A stretch of 64,000 nucleotides of DNA from Cyanidiococcus yangmingshanensis (Eukaryota > Rhodophyta > Bangiophyceae > Cyanidiales > Cyanidiaceae). The stretch is taken from contig VWRR01000012.1 in NCBI GenBank assembly GCA_013995675.1, positions 186,001 through 250,000 on the forward strand, in the 5' to 3' direction. Under the pieces are notes generated by a model. That model did not search any database. It was not told where the DNA came from and saw nothing but the letters and a program-made list of their open reading frames with translations. Positions 1 to 10,471 of the stretch are shown one piece after another. How positions within the stretch are numbered: the stretch's first letter is position 1; every line of letters begins with the position of its first letter. Position numbers and translations under genes: made by a program.

Positions 1-2
1 CC

Positions 3-119
3 TTGCTCGGACGCACCAGCAGCGTTTCCCTGGAAAAGCCAAGCCTGGAGCGTTACGCTCGGGCTGATGGGTATATGTACAACGCGTTCATCAAAGCTGC
101 TGCTTGGTTCTTCCATTGA
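3..119 (+). CDS. Partial C-terminal end of an unidentified protein
   Basis: A frame open from the left edge of the window gives 38 codons and then a TGA. The peptide is of mixed composition and ends in an alanine- and aromatic-rich stretch (KAAAWFFH). It reads like the tail of a real protein because it runs in from outside the window without a start and has a balanced amino-acid mix. I do not recognise the family. The rest of the gene would lie left of base 1. It may be a chance open frame. Confidence 0.3.
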   Translation: MLGRTSSVSLEKPSLERYARADGYMYNAFIKAAAWFFH

Positions 120-885
120 TCTCGTTAAACTCAAAAATCGCTTTGGAACTCAGTCGACCAGAACGTTCCCTCAGGTTCCGAGGCAACAGGTTCCCTTCCG
201 CCACGTCTCTGGCTACGGCGTCCTGCAAAGCGAAACCGGTGCGAGAGAGTGCGACCGTTCAGAGACGAGCAAAAGTAACACCAGTACCGTTCACAAAACC
301 GGGATGCTCTCCACCCCTTCTCGTTCGATCTCCAAAGCAGCCACACCGGCTATAGCCTATAGTGATAGACAGGCCGTAATCTGTGCTCAAAGCCGTGTAA
401 AGTCCGGGCAGGAGTACCATGGCCCGGCTGGAGAGGAGATCGCCGAGGCCCATCGGACGGAATGCCGTACTCGTCGTGCTTGCGTGGACAGTGTGAAGTT
501 TTCCCGGACGGGTAGGCAAGCAGTTCGGGAAGACCTAGATTTGGGGATAGACTGGAACCGCGTCTAATGCAACACCATCCAGCGCAGATCAGCGTTCCAG
601 ACTGACGTAGTCTCATGGCAATGATTCACTCCTTGTGAAGCAAAGTCACCTGCTGATGGTTCCTATTCATGGCACTCCCTCTGGTCATGGCAAGTGGTCA
701 AGAACGCCTGGATAAAAGCAAACGAAGCGAGAACAGCCATTTCCAATCGAGCATCGTAGAAGCGACTTTGAGCCGCTTCCCAATCCACAGCGATTCTCAC
801 AGACGCCGGCTATGCATCCCGCGTTATTGTATTGGCTTGTGAAGATTTGTGTTTGCTGCAGGGGCGCTCACCGTACCTTGTCCCC
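120..885. other. Gap upstream of APC2
   Basis: No recognisable gene is seen here. A 166-codon open frame (67-567, +) and several opposing frames overlap one another, have no known motif, and are probably chance frames. The stretch presumably holds the 3' end of the left-hand gene and the promoter and 5' UTR of APC2. Confidence 0.5.
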
Positions 886-3506
886 ATGTCTGGCTGGGAC
901 GACGGGACAGCTTGGCTTAAGAGTGCCCTTTTAGAATCTAAAACGAAGGCAGTGTCTTCGGGGATAGTCCAGGAAAGTTCCCGGGCTTTCGCGGCCTTCG
1001 AACCTTGCTCACTATCGGCTGCTGCCTTTTGCCGCTATGCGAACTGGATTTTAAAGCGTTTCATACAAAAAGAAGTTTGGGCAGAATGTTTGGAACCACT
1101 CTTAGGCAAACCTAGTTTTAGATGCTCTGAAGAGCTCGAGTCCGGCGACAGTGCAGCAGGTTGTTCAGATCGCTCCTGTTTCGATCTGGAAAATGTGAGG
1201 GAGCAGCTGCGCGAGGCATGTTTTCTGTTCCAATACGCAGTTGATCTTATGGAGTTGGTGGTGAGCAAACTCCAGCCGCCCATGAGGGACTTCTGGTGTG
1301 GTGCTTTTCGCTTGGATGGGAAGACATTTATCGCAACTCGTACTTCCCACGCAGCGATGCGATGTTTGATTCAAAAGATTTTCAGATGGGTCCTTCAACA
1401 AAGCGAGGACGCGACTACCACGGGAGACTCAGAATGAAACGAGTCTGAAGCACCCAGAGTCGGTGGCAGGAGCTGACATGGGGACCAGCCATCGTTGCAC
1501 CATCGACCTGAACAGAGAAGTCGGAAGAACCCTGGCCCAGTTTGATGAGGATATGCTGGTACTGGGACTCTTCGATTTGTGGCGCGATCTGGTCTCAGTC
1601 CAGATATATGAGGCTATTGAGGAGCAAGCGAGCAAGCTAGCTCACGGTGAGCTTTGTCGAAGCGTGGCCACCAGCATGCTCACATGGGTGAACAGGTTGA
1701 TACGACCGTGGTTGCGGGCCATGCAGCCTGACGACGTTGAACAGCAGCCATCGTCCAGCAGCAGACCATGGTATGATGACGCTTCGTCGTGGGAAAAAAG
1801 GGTGCTTTATTTCACACACGAAGCGCTATTGCACGCCCGGTTGCAAGATCTGTTTGATATTATTGTTGAGTTTCCAGCTTCGAACCCTGCACTTGTGGAT
1901 ATTCGCGAATGCCTGGAGCACACGGACGCTTTCGAAGAAATTACACAGAGTCTATGTAATCAACTTGAGAGACGCTTATTGCATCCGGGGGCATCTACGA
2001 GCGACATTCTGCATCATTCTGTGAATACGATCCAATCGCTGCTTCAAATAGAGCCTCATGGCTTCCTATTATCACGCGCTAGCAAACGCTTACATCGATA
2101 TCTATCGTCCAATCGACCAGAGGCAATGGCTTGTCTGGTGGAGCTGTTTGCAAGCCCAGAGGGGATGTCGCTTTTCCCAACAGACTCTGAGCAGTTGGTT
2201 TCTTTCACAAAAGCCATGAAACGTCCATCAAGGCACGAAATGGACGCCGATATGGATGACACGGCTGAAGACCCATCGGACTCGGACTGGGAACCAGATC
2301 CGATCAACGCCCCCCTTACAGGATCCGTATCAGAGCGTCGAGGTCAGATGGCACGTAATTTCGCTAGACTGGATGTGCTATCCATTCTCATGAATGTGTG
2401 CGGAGGTAGAAGACGATTCATCGCTGAATTTCATGGTTTTCTGGCCGAGCGACTAACAAGCATCATGGACTATGATTTCGAGAGCCTCTTTCGAAATCTA
2501 GAGATTCTGAAAGTTCGTCTCGGCCCCACTTGTCTCTCCAATGCGGAGACAATTCTGAAGGATGTCTCGGATTCTCGTCGCTTTTCCAACTTTGTTCGCT
2601 CTCAGAGCGAAACGCTTTCGAAATCTGATATGCAGATTGAATTACTGATCATATCGTACCTGTATTGGCCTTGCATCTTTCCGGAGAACCAAGCTGAGGA
2701 GCGGCGTGGATCTCATCCTGCTTCCCTGGCTGGGCCGAGTCTCATTGGCTCCGATTATTTTGCGCTTTTGGAGCGTCACCGTTACCGCCTTGTGCCGTTT
2801 CTGGAGCACTTTCTCAGGACCAGTGAGGAATGCTTTTCACGCCAGAAGGCACCGCGGGTGCTGCGCTGGATTCCTGCTCTTGGTATCTGCGACCTGGATT
2901 TGGATTTTGCAGATGGTCGTCATGTCCATATGCAGAATGTTCCGCTGATGAACGCTATGTTGATTGAGCTTTTTACTCAACAACCACGTTTCACGCTCAA
3001 CGAACTTGTCGAGAAACTGTTTGACACCAAGCGAGGAGATGGCCCTGACAGCGTGGATGGAGACTGCCAGCGGTTGCGATCGTCCATGGTGGACCGCGCC
3101 CTCCGGTTCTGGTTGCGACACGCTATCCTACGCTCAGTCGGCAACGATTTGTATGAAGGTCATTGAATACGCAGAGGGCTATGAACAGAGCAGTTCGGAG
3201 AGCCTTGATATTGATGCAACGCAGCCTGACCCCATCGCTGATGCACTCAGCGCCGCACCATTCACGAGAGCGACGATCGAAAACTCCGACCAAGGCTCAG
3301 AGCAGCGTGTCTTTGAGAATTACATTATTGGAATGCTGGCCAACTTTGAATCGCTATCGTTAGAGCGCATTCATCAGATGTTGAGTATGTTCTGCAAGGA
3401 CCCGCCGTTTAGAGGCACGTTTGCAGACGTTGCAGCTTGTTTAAGCAGACTTTTAGACGCAGGTCGAATTCGGTTCGAGCACGGACAATACCATCGCAAG
3501 ATCTAA
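886..3506 (+). CDS. APC2: Anaphase-promoting complex subunit 2 (APC2, cullin-like), reading in three frames
   Basis: APC2 is the cullin scaffold of the APC/C ubiquitin ligase; with RING subunit APC11 it ubiquitinates cyclin B and securin. The middle frame (to 3166) matches APC2 throughout: the N-terminal helical repeats (RRLLHPG), the acidic spacer with DWEPDPI, and the cullin homology segment (DVLSILMNVCGG, LKDVSDSRRF). The last part, in another frame and ending at 3506, is the winged-helix WHB domain (LERIHQML, then HGQYHRK at the end), which binds the E2. The frame 886-1437 carries an N-terminal helical region of the right length. Passing from part one to two (about 1405-1437) and from two to three (about 3140-3166) needs one base skipped each time. 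ATG 886 is the first Met of the first frame. The identity is secure. Whether the two breaks are real or base-calling insertions is open. Confidence 0.9.
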
Positions 3507-4248
3507 AGCTTGCTCATCGGTCCACAGAAGGCGACGATTGTCGCACCTGACGAGAGCCACGACTGGTGCAACGATCTCGAGTTCTCTCTCGGTTTGGCAC
3601 CACTTGGTGGCGCCCGCACCGGGAGAGAATAAAATTACCGGGAAAGAGGATTCGGATCCTATCTGTTGACCTCGCCTATGCCAAATAATCAACCTTTATG
3701 CTAACGCTGAATGATAGAACCAAGACAAACTGTTTCTCTGCCTGTTTACAGGAAACGCATGGCATGCGACGCTTGTAGGTGTGTGATCCATTTGGCAAAC
3801 TCCCCACGGACTAGAACGATCCAGACTCATACCTGGGATCCAAGAGGCTTGAATCTGATCCATGAACACCGACTGGACAGAGGGAGCTGGAGTCATCGAG
3901 GGCACGAAAGCGTGTCACCCAGAGTCTCGAAGTCGCGGAGAAACAGATTAGAACGAGCTCGGGTTTTCGAGCCGCTCGATGTTGAATGCCCACCAAAGGC
4001 TTCTGATTTAACTCTATCTATCCAGCGCCAGACTGAGAACCAACCGAGTCTGACAGTACCTCAGGCGCTTGAAAAGAGCGAGCCGAACATAGGGGCGTGG
4101 AAACGCATTGGGTCGTCTGCATCGCCCATCGAACCCGTGAACGATTCGAAACTCGACATGAGTGCACTACGGTGCGGTCAAGGCTTGTTCTAGACTGTTG
4201 TTTGGGAGGTTGAACGCGGGACTCTGAACGGTTTTGCTGCAATCAAAT
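3507..4248. other. Gap between APC2 and NDUFB7
   Basis: A 160-codon plus-strand open frame lies at 3711-4193, rich in Arg, Ser and Glu, with no motif I can name. Shorter minus-strand frames (3453-3692, 3696-3905) overlap the same bases. Either strand could carry a small lineage-specific gene, but nothing in the sequence decides it. Confidence 0.3.
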
Positions 4249-4521
4249 ATGACGAAAGAGCACTCTAAGATAGATGACGTAGAGCCGAGGCCGGTGGACG
4301 AGGCTTTCTGTATTGCCAACCAGGTGCCACTCGAGTGGCGCGATGGATGCGCTCACCTGCTCGTGCCGCTGAACCGCTGTCGCCGGGAACACTTTTATCT
4401 GCCATGGAAATGTACGGAGCTGAGGCATGCATACGAGGCCTGTCAACAAAAAGACTATTTGCGAAGAAAACGACGAACACACGAGAAGGTGGCGAAACCG
4501 AATGAGGCGTCCTCGGGTTGA
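4249..4521 (+). CDS. NDUFB7: Complex I subunit NDUFB7 (B18)
   Basis: This is an accessory subunit of mitochondrial NADH:ubiquinone oxidoreductase, a twin CX9C protein on the intermembrane-space side of the membrane arm. The 90-residue protein contains the family core: RDGCAHLLVPLNRC, a second Cys pair spaced around PWKC and YEACQQ, then the DYLRRK basic segment. The cysteines are spaced C-x9-C and C-x9-C as expected for Mia40-dependent import, so no cleavable presequence is needed. ATG 4249 was chosen; upstream in-frame codons have no ATG. The protein is somewhat shorter than the animal form (about 137 residues), mainly because it lacks the extended N-terminus and C-terminal basic tail. Two further complex I genes (NDUFA9 and the assembly factor NDUFAF2) lie within the next 19 kb. 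Confidence 0.87.
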   Translation: MTKEHSKIDDVEPRPVDEAFCIANQVPLEWRDGCAHLLVPLNRCRREHFYLPWKCTELRHAYEACQQKDYLRRKRRTHEKVAKPNEASSG

Positions 4522-5582
4522 GCGTCGCCAACCGTATAGAGAGGTCTCCGCGTCGTCTCGTTTGTAAAATCGCTCGCGACTTTGAATTAGGTGGGAGCAA
4601 GGATCCTTTTGAATCTCTTCAAGGCGTGTGTAGATGATTTCCCAGGCGAACGCCTCCTGTCCACAGCTCTACAAGTGCTGATACCGGCATCGAGATTGGG
4701 ACAGGGGCGTGGAACCCGCAGGAAAGTTGGCCGGTCGCCAAGCACAACGTCCTCAATGGAAGATTGCCAAAGCCGCGTTTCGGAGGGACGCTTTTGAAGC
4801 ACGTCCGAATCTCCAAACGGTCGTTCGTGAGACTGTCCGCACATCTCTAGCGCTAGGGTATCGTCGAGCAGTTGGGATTCCATCATCGGTGCGTGGAGTC
4901 CGTTCACTGTGCCAGCTTGCGTCCCCATGCAACATTCCCAGCGACAGTCCTATTCTCTGTCACCGATTCATAAGACTCATGGGCATAGCCAAGGCATCGA
5001 TAGACGAGGTTGTGGCTGACCGAGGCAAACGGATAAAGTTCCCGAGCGTTAGGGCAACCAGTTTGGACACGCTTCCCGGTGGCGTCTGCGTATGTTGGCT
5101 GCCATTCATTTGCAGCGTTTCTCTTTGACTCCACAAACATAACAGGCTCTCCTGCGATATCTTGGGAGCGGGAACGAAGTGCGAGTGAAACCAGCGCTCG
5201 CTGATCGGAGGTCACGGTTTCTGTGCGTTAGCGATGAACTTTATGGACTTTTCCGGGCCGCAGAATTCGGGAAACAGCGTCTGGTCCAATAACGTCTCGC
5301 CGACATCTTATGACAATCCGAAATGTAGAGGGTCCCATGGGATGTTCCTAAACGGCTCTAGCTTGAAATGCCATGAGAAATGATTCGCAAGCTGCTGCGA
5401 AGAAACCGAATCGTCCGGCTCTCTCGGACCGCTGACGAAGAGACTCTGTTCCGCAAGGCGCCGAGAATGCAACGCCGGACATCAAAACGATGAAGCAAAG
5501 CAGAACTGTCTGAGAGGTGTTCTACACGAACCGGATCTATGCTTCATAATCAGAGCCGACGGTAGGTGCCTTCGCGCATGCT
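4522..5582. other. Gap between NDUFB7 and trpD
   Basis: About 1.06 kb between the 3' ends of two convergent genes. A minus-strand frame starting at an ATG at 5215 (to 4904, 103 codons) has a protein-like composition but no known motif and is not continued by a convincing frame. Overlapping plus frames (4709-5128) look like chance. No RNA gene was recognised. Confidence 0.35.
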
Positions 5583-6980
5583 TCAAGGCAGCGTCTGACT
5601 CAGAGACTTCCATTTCTCAAGAGTTTCCCAAGCCGCGCCCGACATGAGCGCATGCGCTGCCATGGCGCAGCCGTCGTGAAGGGTTTCAGCAAGACCATAG
5701 ACGACGAGACCTGCACCAGCGTTCATAATAATCGCATTGCTTATTGGTCCGGGTGCGCCTTGAAGGCACCTGGTTAGTATCTCAGCATTTGCGGCACAAT
5801 CGCCTCCTACTAGATTCTGAACTGTACAGAGTGGCATCCCCAACTCTTTGGGATCAACCTGAAAGCGACGCAGAGGCTCGTTTGCGCTCACCTCTATGAT
5901 CTCTGTCGGGCCAATCGGCGCCATTTCATCCAGACCAGAACAGTGCACAATCCAGGTGCGTTCTGTTCCGAGGCGGCGCATGGCTTCTGCCATCGGTTCC
6001 ATGACTTCTGGCACGGCAACGCCAATAACTTGACGACGACTTCGTGCCGGATTCAGGAGTGGGCCCAGAATATTGAAAACCGTGCGGACCCGGAGCGAGC
6101 GACGCAACGGTGCAAGGCTCGCCAACTGCGGATGAAAATGAGGCGCCATGAGAAAGCCAATGCCGGTCTCGGCAATACAGCGAGCGATACTTGCCGCCTC
6201 AAGCTCGAGCTTCACACCTAGCGCTTCTAGGACATCCGCAGAGCCGCACTGCGATGAAGCCGAGCGATTCCCATGCTTAGCGACACGTGCTCCGCAGGCG
6301 GCGGCTACAATGGCCGCTGCGGTGGATATATTGACAGTATTCGCTCCATCGCCACCGGTGCCAACGATATCGAGCGTATCTATATCACCCGTAGAGACCA
6401 ATACTGCCCTTTCAAGCAGTGCAGCGGCCATTCCCGCAAGAACCTCACCCGTCTCAGCGCCATTTCGACGCAACAGGACCAGAAAAGCAGCCACACGTGC
6501 TGGATTCTCGGACACGACTTCAAGCATGCAGTGCATTGCATCGGCTGCCTCCTCAAGAGAGAGATATGTCTCCGCAGCGAGAAGTCGCTCGATCAAGTGT
6601 AATAGTCGTTCACTAGCGTTTGGCAGGTCTGGTGGGGTCTCTGCGAGCAGCTGCAAGCTGGAACGCTCTCCAAGAAAGCGGTACAACCAAGCAGTTGCCA
6701 GGCCGGCGGCAAGGAGAGCAGTGCCGACTCCCCAGAGTGGAACGCTGCTCGGAGCCTGAGCCCTCGAGTCACTTTGAGTATGCCCGGGAACTGGAAGTAG
6801 AGCGGCGTGCCCTTTCCAGAGCGCAGCGTGTCGGCCAAAAGTATTCACTGGAGCAGTTGTACGAACCGTTATGCGCTCCGCGCCGAGCATGCGAATGCAG
6901 AACCCACGCAAGGCGATCGAAGACCCGATGAACGCGAGTCGCCGCCCTCTATTTCGTCCCAGTTCACGAGTGCTGATCAT
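5583..6980 (-). CDS. trpD: Anthranilate phosphoribosyltransferase
   Basis: This enzyme joins anthranilate to PRPP to give phosphoribosylanthranilate, the second committed step of tryptophan synthesis, which is plastidial in algae and plants. The catalytic body spans about residues 120-460. It shows the PRPP/Mg loop DIVGTGGDG (about 204-212), NIST (217-220), the anthranilate-site KHGNRSASS (about 235-243), GSADVLEALG (246-255) and FNILGPLLNP. The N-terminal 75 residues are rich in Arg, Ser and Ala, as in a plastid transit peptide. They are followed by a hydrophobic stretch (about residues 81-100) that could span a membrane or be part of a bipartite leader. Bacterial TrpD is about 340 residues, so the extra length is all N-terminal. 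ATG 6980 opens the frame. No fusion to TrpC or TrpG is present. Confidence 0.95.
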   Translation of the reverse strand: MISTRELGRNRGRRLAFIGSSIALRGFCIRMLGAERITVRTTAPVNTFGRHAALWKGHAALLPVPGHTQSDSRAQAPSSVPLWGVGTALLAAGLATAWLYRFLGERSSLQLLAETPPDLPNASERLLHLIERLLAAETYLSLEEAADAMHCMLEVVSENPARVAAFLVLLRRNGAETGEVLAGMAAALLERAVLVSTGDIDTLDIVGTGGDGANTVNISTAAAIVAAACGARVAKHGNRSASSQCGSADVLEALGVKLELEAASIARCIAETGIGFLMAPHFHPQLASLAPLRRSLRVRTVFNILGPLLNPARSRRQVIGVAVPEVMEPMAEAMRRLGTERTWIVHCSGLDEMAPIGPTEIIEVSANEPLRRFQVDPKELGMPLCTVQNLVGGDCAANAEILTRCLQGAPGPISNAIIMNAGAGLVVYGLAETLHDGCAMAAHALMSGAAWETLEKWKSLSQTLP

Positions 6981-8512
6981 TCCGTCTCGTCAGCCGATTC
7001 CCCGGTAGGTTTGCTGTATCGATCGTACCTACAACCACGCAGTCCGGATCCAAGTCCCTACTGGTGCAAGCGAGCTGTACACGCTGCTCCACCCGAGTTT
7101 CTACCCGAGTGCAGCAACCGGCGTAGCGCTCCACGAGTAGTCCGCGCTCGGGATCGGATGCAAAGACCGCCTGGAATCCAATCATGACGTTCCAAAAACT
7201 TCGAAAGCACGACTTGTACATTGGTTACCTTGTTATAGAGACGTGTCTCTTTTACAATGGAAACCATGTAGATTCCAGTGCGTTGACGCTGGTGTTCGCA
7301 TAGTCTGAGACAGTGGTGATTGGATTGAACTGTAATTGCTGAACGCTTGACATCCGGCAGGTTGACTGGACGGAGACGCTAGTACACAGGGAACGCCTTT
7401 GCAGCTATGCCGTCATCTGTCCAGACTGTTGGCGACAAAGTGCGAGCTTCCAGTTCGGTGCGGTCGCCTTGATAAGGAGTGCTTCAAGGGCTAAAGATGC
7501 CAATCCAGATGCTTCAAGATTTTGAACCTTTCACTCCAATATGCTCGTTGAAGGTAGAAAAGGCGGCTCTGGCGTGGCGACCTTGGTTCGAGAAGGTGCA
7601 GAAAGGCGGCGTCATCGCATCTATTCAAGCCTAGCTATCAATACCATTCGCGAAAGTGCTCGCAAAGCCTGAGTTGGTATTGATCGGCATCTCAGCTGAA
7701 GTGGTTATGGCACCGTGAGCAGAGTCTAAAGTGAGTACACATTTAGCATAATGCAAGTTCAAGGGTTCTGAAGTAGAGCGGGGATAATGGTTGTCGCGAG
7801 ATCAGGTTTCCTTTTCAGGGAGTCACGGTCGTGTCGGTACGCTCAACAGCCAAACTTAGCATACCAGAAGACGTATGTGTTTCAGATGGGGTTTCGTTGC
7901 AAATCCGACATATAGGTTGGCTGAACCTCCGATAGTTCCACAAACGCGATGTCGCCTCTTGCACAGAGCAGTTGCAATCAAAGGGATGTGAGCACTCAGT
8001 AAATGCCATCCTGACTGGCCACTCGCAGCGGATTGCGATGCATTTGGTTCGATGCCAGTTCGCCTCGGGTCTGTCGTCATGGCCCAGATACAGGTCTATG
8101 ACAGCAACTCCTCGGCCTCAGCGCTCTCGACATAGACTTAACGTTCTATTTGAACCCGTGGCAGGCGATCGTCGCCCCAAAGATTCGTTACAGCGACGGA
8201 ACCTTATCGTTCATGCACTGGCATAGGCGACAAGAGGCCCCAGACCGCGTCGTCCGAAATAACGGTGCATTCTTTATGTGCAAGAGCATTCCTGTCATGA
8301 TGACGCTCGCGGGTGGAGAGACCGATCTGTTCATCTATGGCAGTGCTCTGCTTGCGTTCACTTTTGGCCACCGGAGCGAGCACCAGATGTCGTTGGACAA
8401 GTGCTATATCTAAACGTATGTGCGCGAATCGCGGAATATCGCCTCATTCATTCGAGACCAATCGTTGAATTCAGTCCTGTTCTGGAGCCTGGCCCTGGCG
8501 CAATGGATCCCT
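6981..8512. other. Gap upstream of trpD and downstream of the aminopeptidase
   Basis: About 1.5 kb with no recognised gene. On the minus strand, a short frame from an ATG at 7267 (starting MVSIVKETRLYNKV) passes, with one base skipped, into an open frame that runs to 6964 and overlaps the trpD start; it may be a small gene or trpD leader. On the plus strand around 8080-8413 there is a protein-like but unidentified pair of frames, also out of register. Bases 7270-7800 look non-coding. Confidence 0.35.
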
Positions 8513-10471
8513 CTACAAAGGTCGGCACTGTTCCCGCAACCACTGGGTAGTCAACGGATCCTCTGCGACCAGCGGTGCAACAGTTTTCAGAATTCGCTCG
8601 TGGTAAGCGTCGAGCCAGCGAACTTCATGCTCCGTAAGCAATTTGTGATCAAGCAGTTTCCGTTCCACTGGCACAAGGGTGATGTTTTCGAATCCTAGGT
8701 ACGCCTTTTGATCCATGCAATGATCAGCAGCGAGCTTGGGCACCACGAGAAGCACATTCTCAAACCGCATTCCGAACTGGCCATCTTCGTAATATCCGGG
8801 CTCGTTGGTTATCGTCATGCCGGGTTCCAGGGGAGTCTCTCCCGCAGCTGAGCGCGGACTAATCATCTGAGGGCCCTCGTGGACGTTCAAGAAACAACCG
8901 ACCCCGTGACCGGTGCCGTGTCGATAGTCCCGACCGATGCTCCAAAGCGGCAACCTGGCCAGAATGTCCAGCTGCTGGCCAGTTGTGCCTGGTGGGAACG
9001 ACGCCTGCTCAAGCTGGATGTAGCCCTTGAGGACCCGAGTGAAACACTCGCGTTCGCGCGCTGTAGGGGAGCCGAAATGGACTGTTCGGGTAACGTCTGT
9101 GGTACCGTCCAGGTACTGACCCCCGGAATCGACAAGGTATATTTCGTTTGAGGTGATGCGACGAGCGCTGTCCGCATGAGGTCGGTAGTGAATGACTGCC
9201 GCGTTTGGTCCTACGCTTGATATCGTCGGAAAACTGGGCGATACAAAATTTTCTTGCTGTGCTCGAAGGCTATCAACCAGCTGCGCCGCTTGGTACTCGT
9301 CGATGGAAGCCTGCTCAACCTTAAGCTTGTGCTCGAGGAGAGCCAAGAACCGACAAAGCGCGACTGCGTCTCGAACATGGGCCGACCGCATTCCTGCCAG
9401 CTCGGTTTCATTTTTCCGAGCCTTTAACAAGCCAATCGGCGTTGCCTTGGCCAAAATCGAACGACTCCCAGTGCCCATTTTTGATGCGTCAGGTCCCACC
9501 TCTGAGCACTGAAATTCTGCCAGCCGCAGCTTCTGCCCGATCAAACAGTTTGTATGTGTTGGATCGTACCAGACACGGTCCTGGGTGCCCACCATAATCT
9601 CCAGATCAGCGGCTATGGCATCATAGGGTCGTGTTCGCGCACCCAGTTCTTTTAGTGCATCGACAGCTGCCGGTTCGAGACGCTCCTCAGCAGTATAGAG
9701 GTACAAATCCCCCATGGGCGTTGTCGATTCTTTCGTAACCGATTGTGCCATGGGTTGCCGTTTCACCAGGACGTAGGCCAAAAAAACCGGATTGTACTCA
9801 ATATCGTTTCCACGCAGGTTCAGCAACCACGTTATCTCATCCAAGGCGCAGACAACAAGCCAGTCCACATTGTTTCTCTCCATCTCAGCGACAACTCTCT
9901 GCACTTTGCTTGTGGCCGATTCGCCCGCAAAACAGAGTAGGTGGGGGAAAACAGCCGATCGCGGTTCCGGTGGGCGTGCCGCACCCCAGACTCGATCAAC
10001 GAGGTTGCTATAGCTGCTGGCACCCATATCGTTGCCATTCGTACCAGACACGGGAACGAGACCAATACCTTGAACGGAGAGCGCTTTGCGAAGCTTGTTG
10101 AACGCACTAATCGATAACGTCTCCGGATCGAAGCCGATACGCGAACCTGACTCCAGGACGGAATTCACAAGCTCCTCCAAAGGCGGATCAACCAGGTGTT
10201 TCTTGAGTTCCCATACGTTGGGATCCAGCTCACGCTCCGCCTGCACGAAATAGCGCCCATCCGTGTAGAGGAACGCTCGGTCTCGGGTGATCAGCGCCGT
10301 ACCTGCAGAGCCAGTGAAACCTGTGATGAACGTTCGACGTTGGAAACACTCACACACATACTCAGAAGCGTGAGCATCTTCCGAAGGTACCAGGTACGCA
10401 TCTAGCTTCTGCGCTACAAGCAGTTGGCGTAGCGCTTCAACTCGTTCTGCGATGCTCGTGTTCGGAGCCAT
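8513..10471 (-). CDS. Cytosolic Xaa-Pro aminopeptidase (M24B, APP1 type)
   Basis: This metallopeptidase removes the N-terminal residue from peptides with proline second. The 652 residues match the three-domain XPNPEP1/APP1 form: two creatinase-like N-terminal domains (about 1-160 and 165-340) and a C-terminal pita-bread catalytic domain (about 350-650). The dinuclear metal ligands are all visible: two Asp in DSGGQYLDGTTD (about 448 and 459), His in GTGHGVG (about 522), Glu in NEPGYY (about 557) and Glu in MRFEN (about 571). The proton-shuttle His region HYRPH is also intact (about 428). There is no obvious organelle leader, so the cytosol is likely. ATG 10471 begins MAPNTSIAERVEALR, which aligns with family starts. 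One unbroken frame. Confidence 0.96.
   Translation of the reverse strand: MAPNTSIAERVEALRQLLVAQKLDAYLVPSEDAHASEYVCECFQRRTFITGFTGSAGTALITRDRAFLYTDGRYFVQAERELDPNVWELKKHLVDPPLEELVNSVLESGSRIGFDPETLSISAFNKLRKALSVQGIGLVPVSGTNGNDMGASSYSNLVDRVWGAARPPEPRSAVFPHLLCFAGESATSKVQRVVAEMERNNVDWLVVCALDEITWLLNLRGNDIEYNPVFLAYVLVKRQPMAQSVTKESTTPMGDLYLYTAEERLEPAAVDALKELGARTRPYDAIAADLEIMVGTQDRVWYDPTHTNCLIGQKLRLAEFQCSEVGPDASKMGTGSRSILAKATPIGLLKARKNETELAGMRSAHVRDAVALCRFLALLEHKLKVEQASIDEYQAAQLVDSLRAQQENFVSPSFPTISSVGPNAAVIHYRPHADSARRITSNEIYLVDSGGQYLDGTTDVTRTVHFGSPTARERECFTRVLKGYIQLEQASFPPGTTGQQLDILARLPLWSIGRDYRHGTGHGVGCFLNVHEGPQMISPRSAAGETPLEPGMTITNEPGYYEDGQFGMRFENVLLVVPKLAADHCMDQKAYLGFENITLVPVERKLLDHKLLTEHEVRWLDAYHERILKTVAPLVAEDPLTTQWLREQCRPL

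Noticed and set aside
67-567. 166-codon open frame near the left edge
   Set aside because: No motif, composition typical of a chance frame, and equally long frames lie on the other strand.
1405-3166. Euplotes-style +1 shift at stop codons
   Set aside because: It fits both APC2 breaks and two of three YIPF6 breaks, but in the CDF, USP, biotin ligase and NDUFA9 breaks the conserved new frame begins well before the old stop. A stop-triggered rule does not hold.
3140-3170. A 16-base GT...AG interval at the second APC2 break as an intron
   Set aside because: It would restore the frame, but is far shorter than known introns of such algae and removes residues that fit the family as well as those kept.
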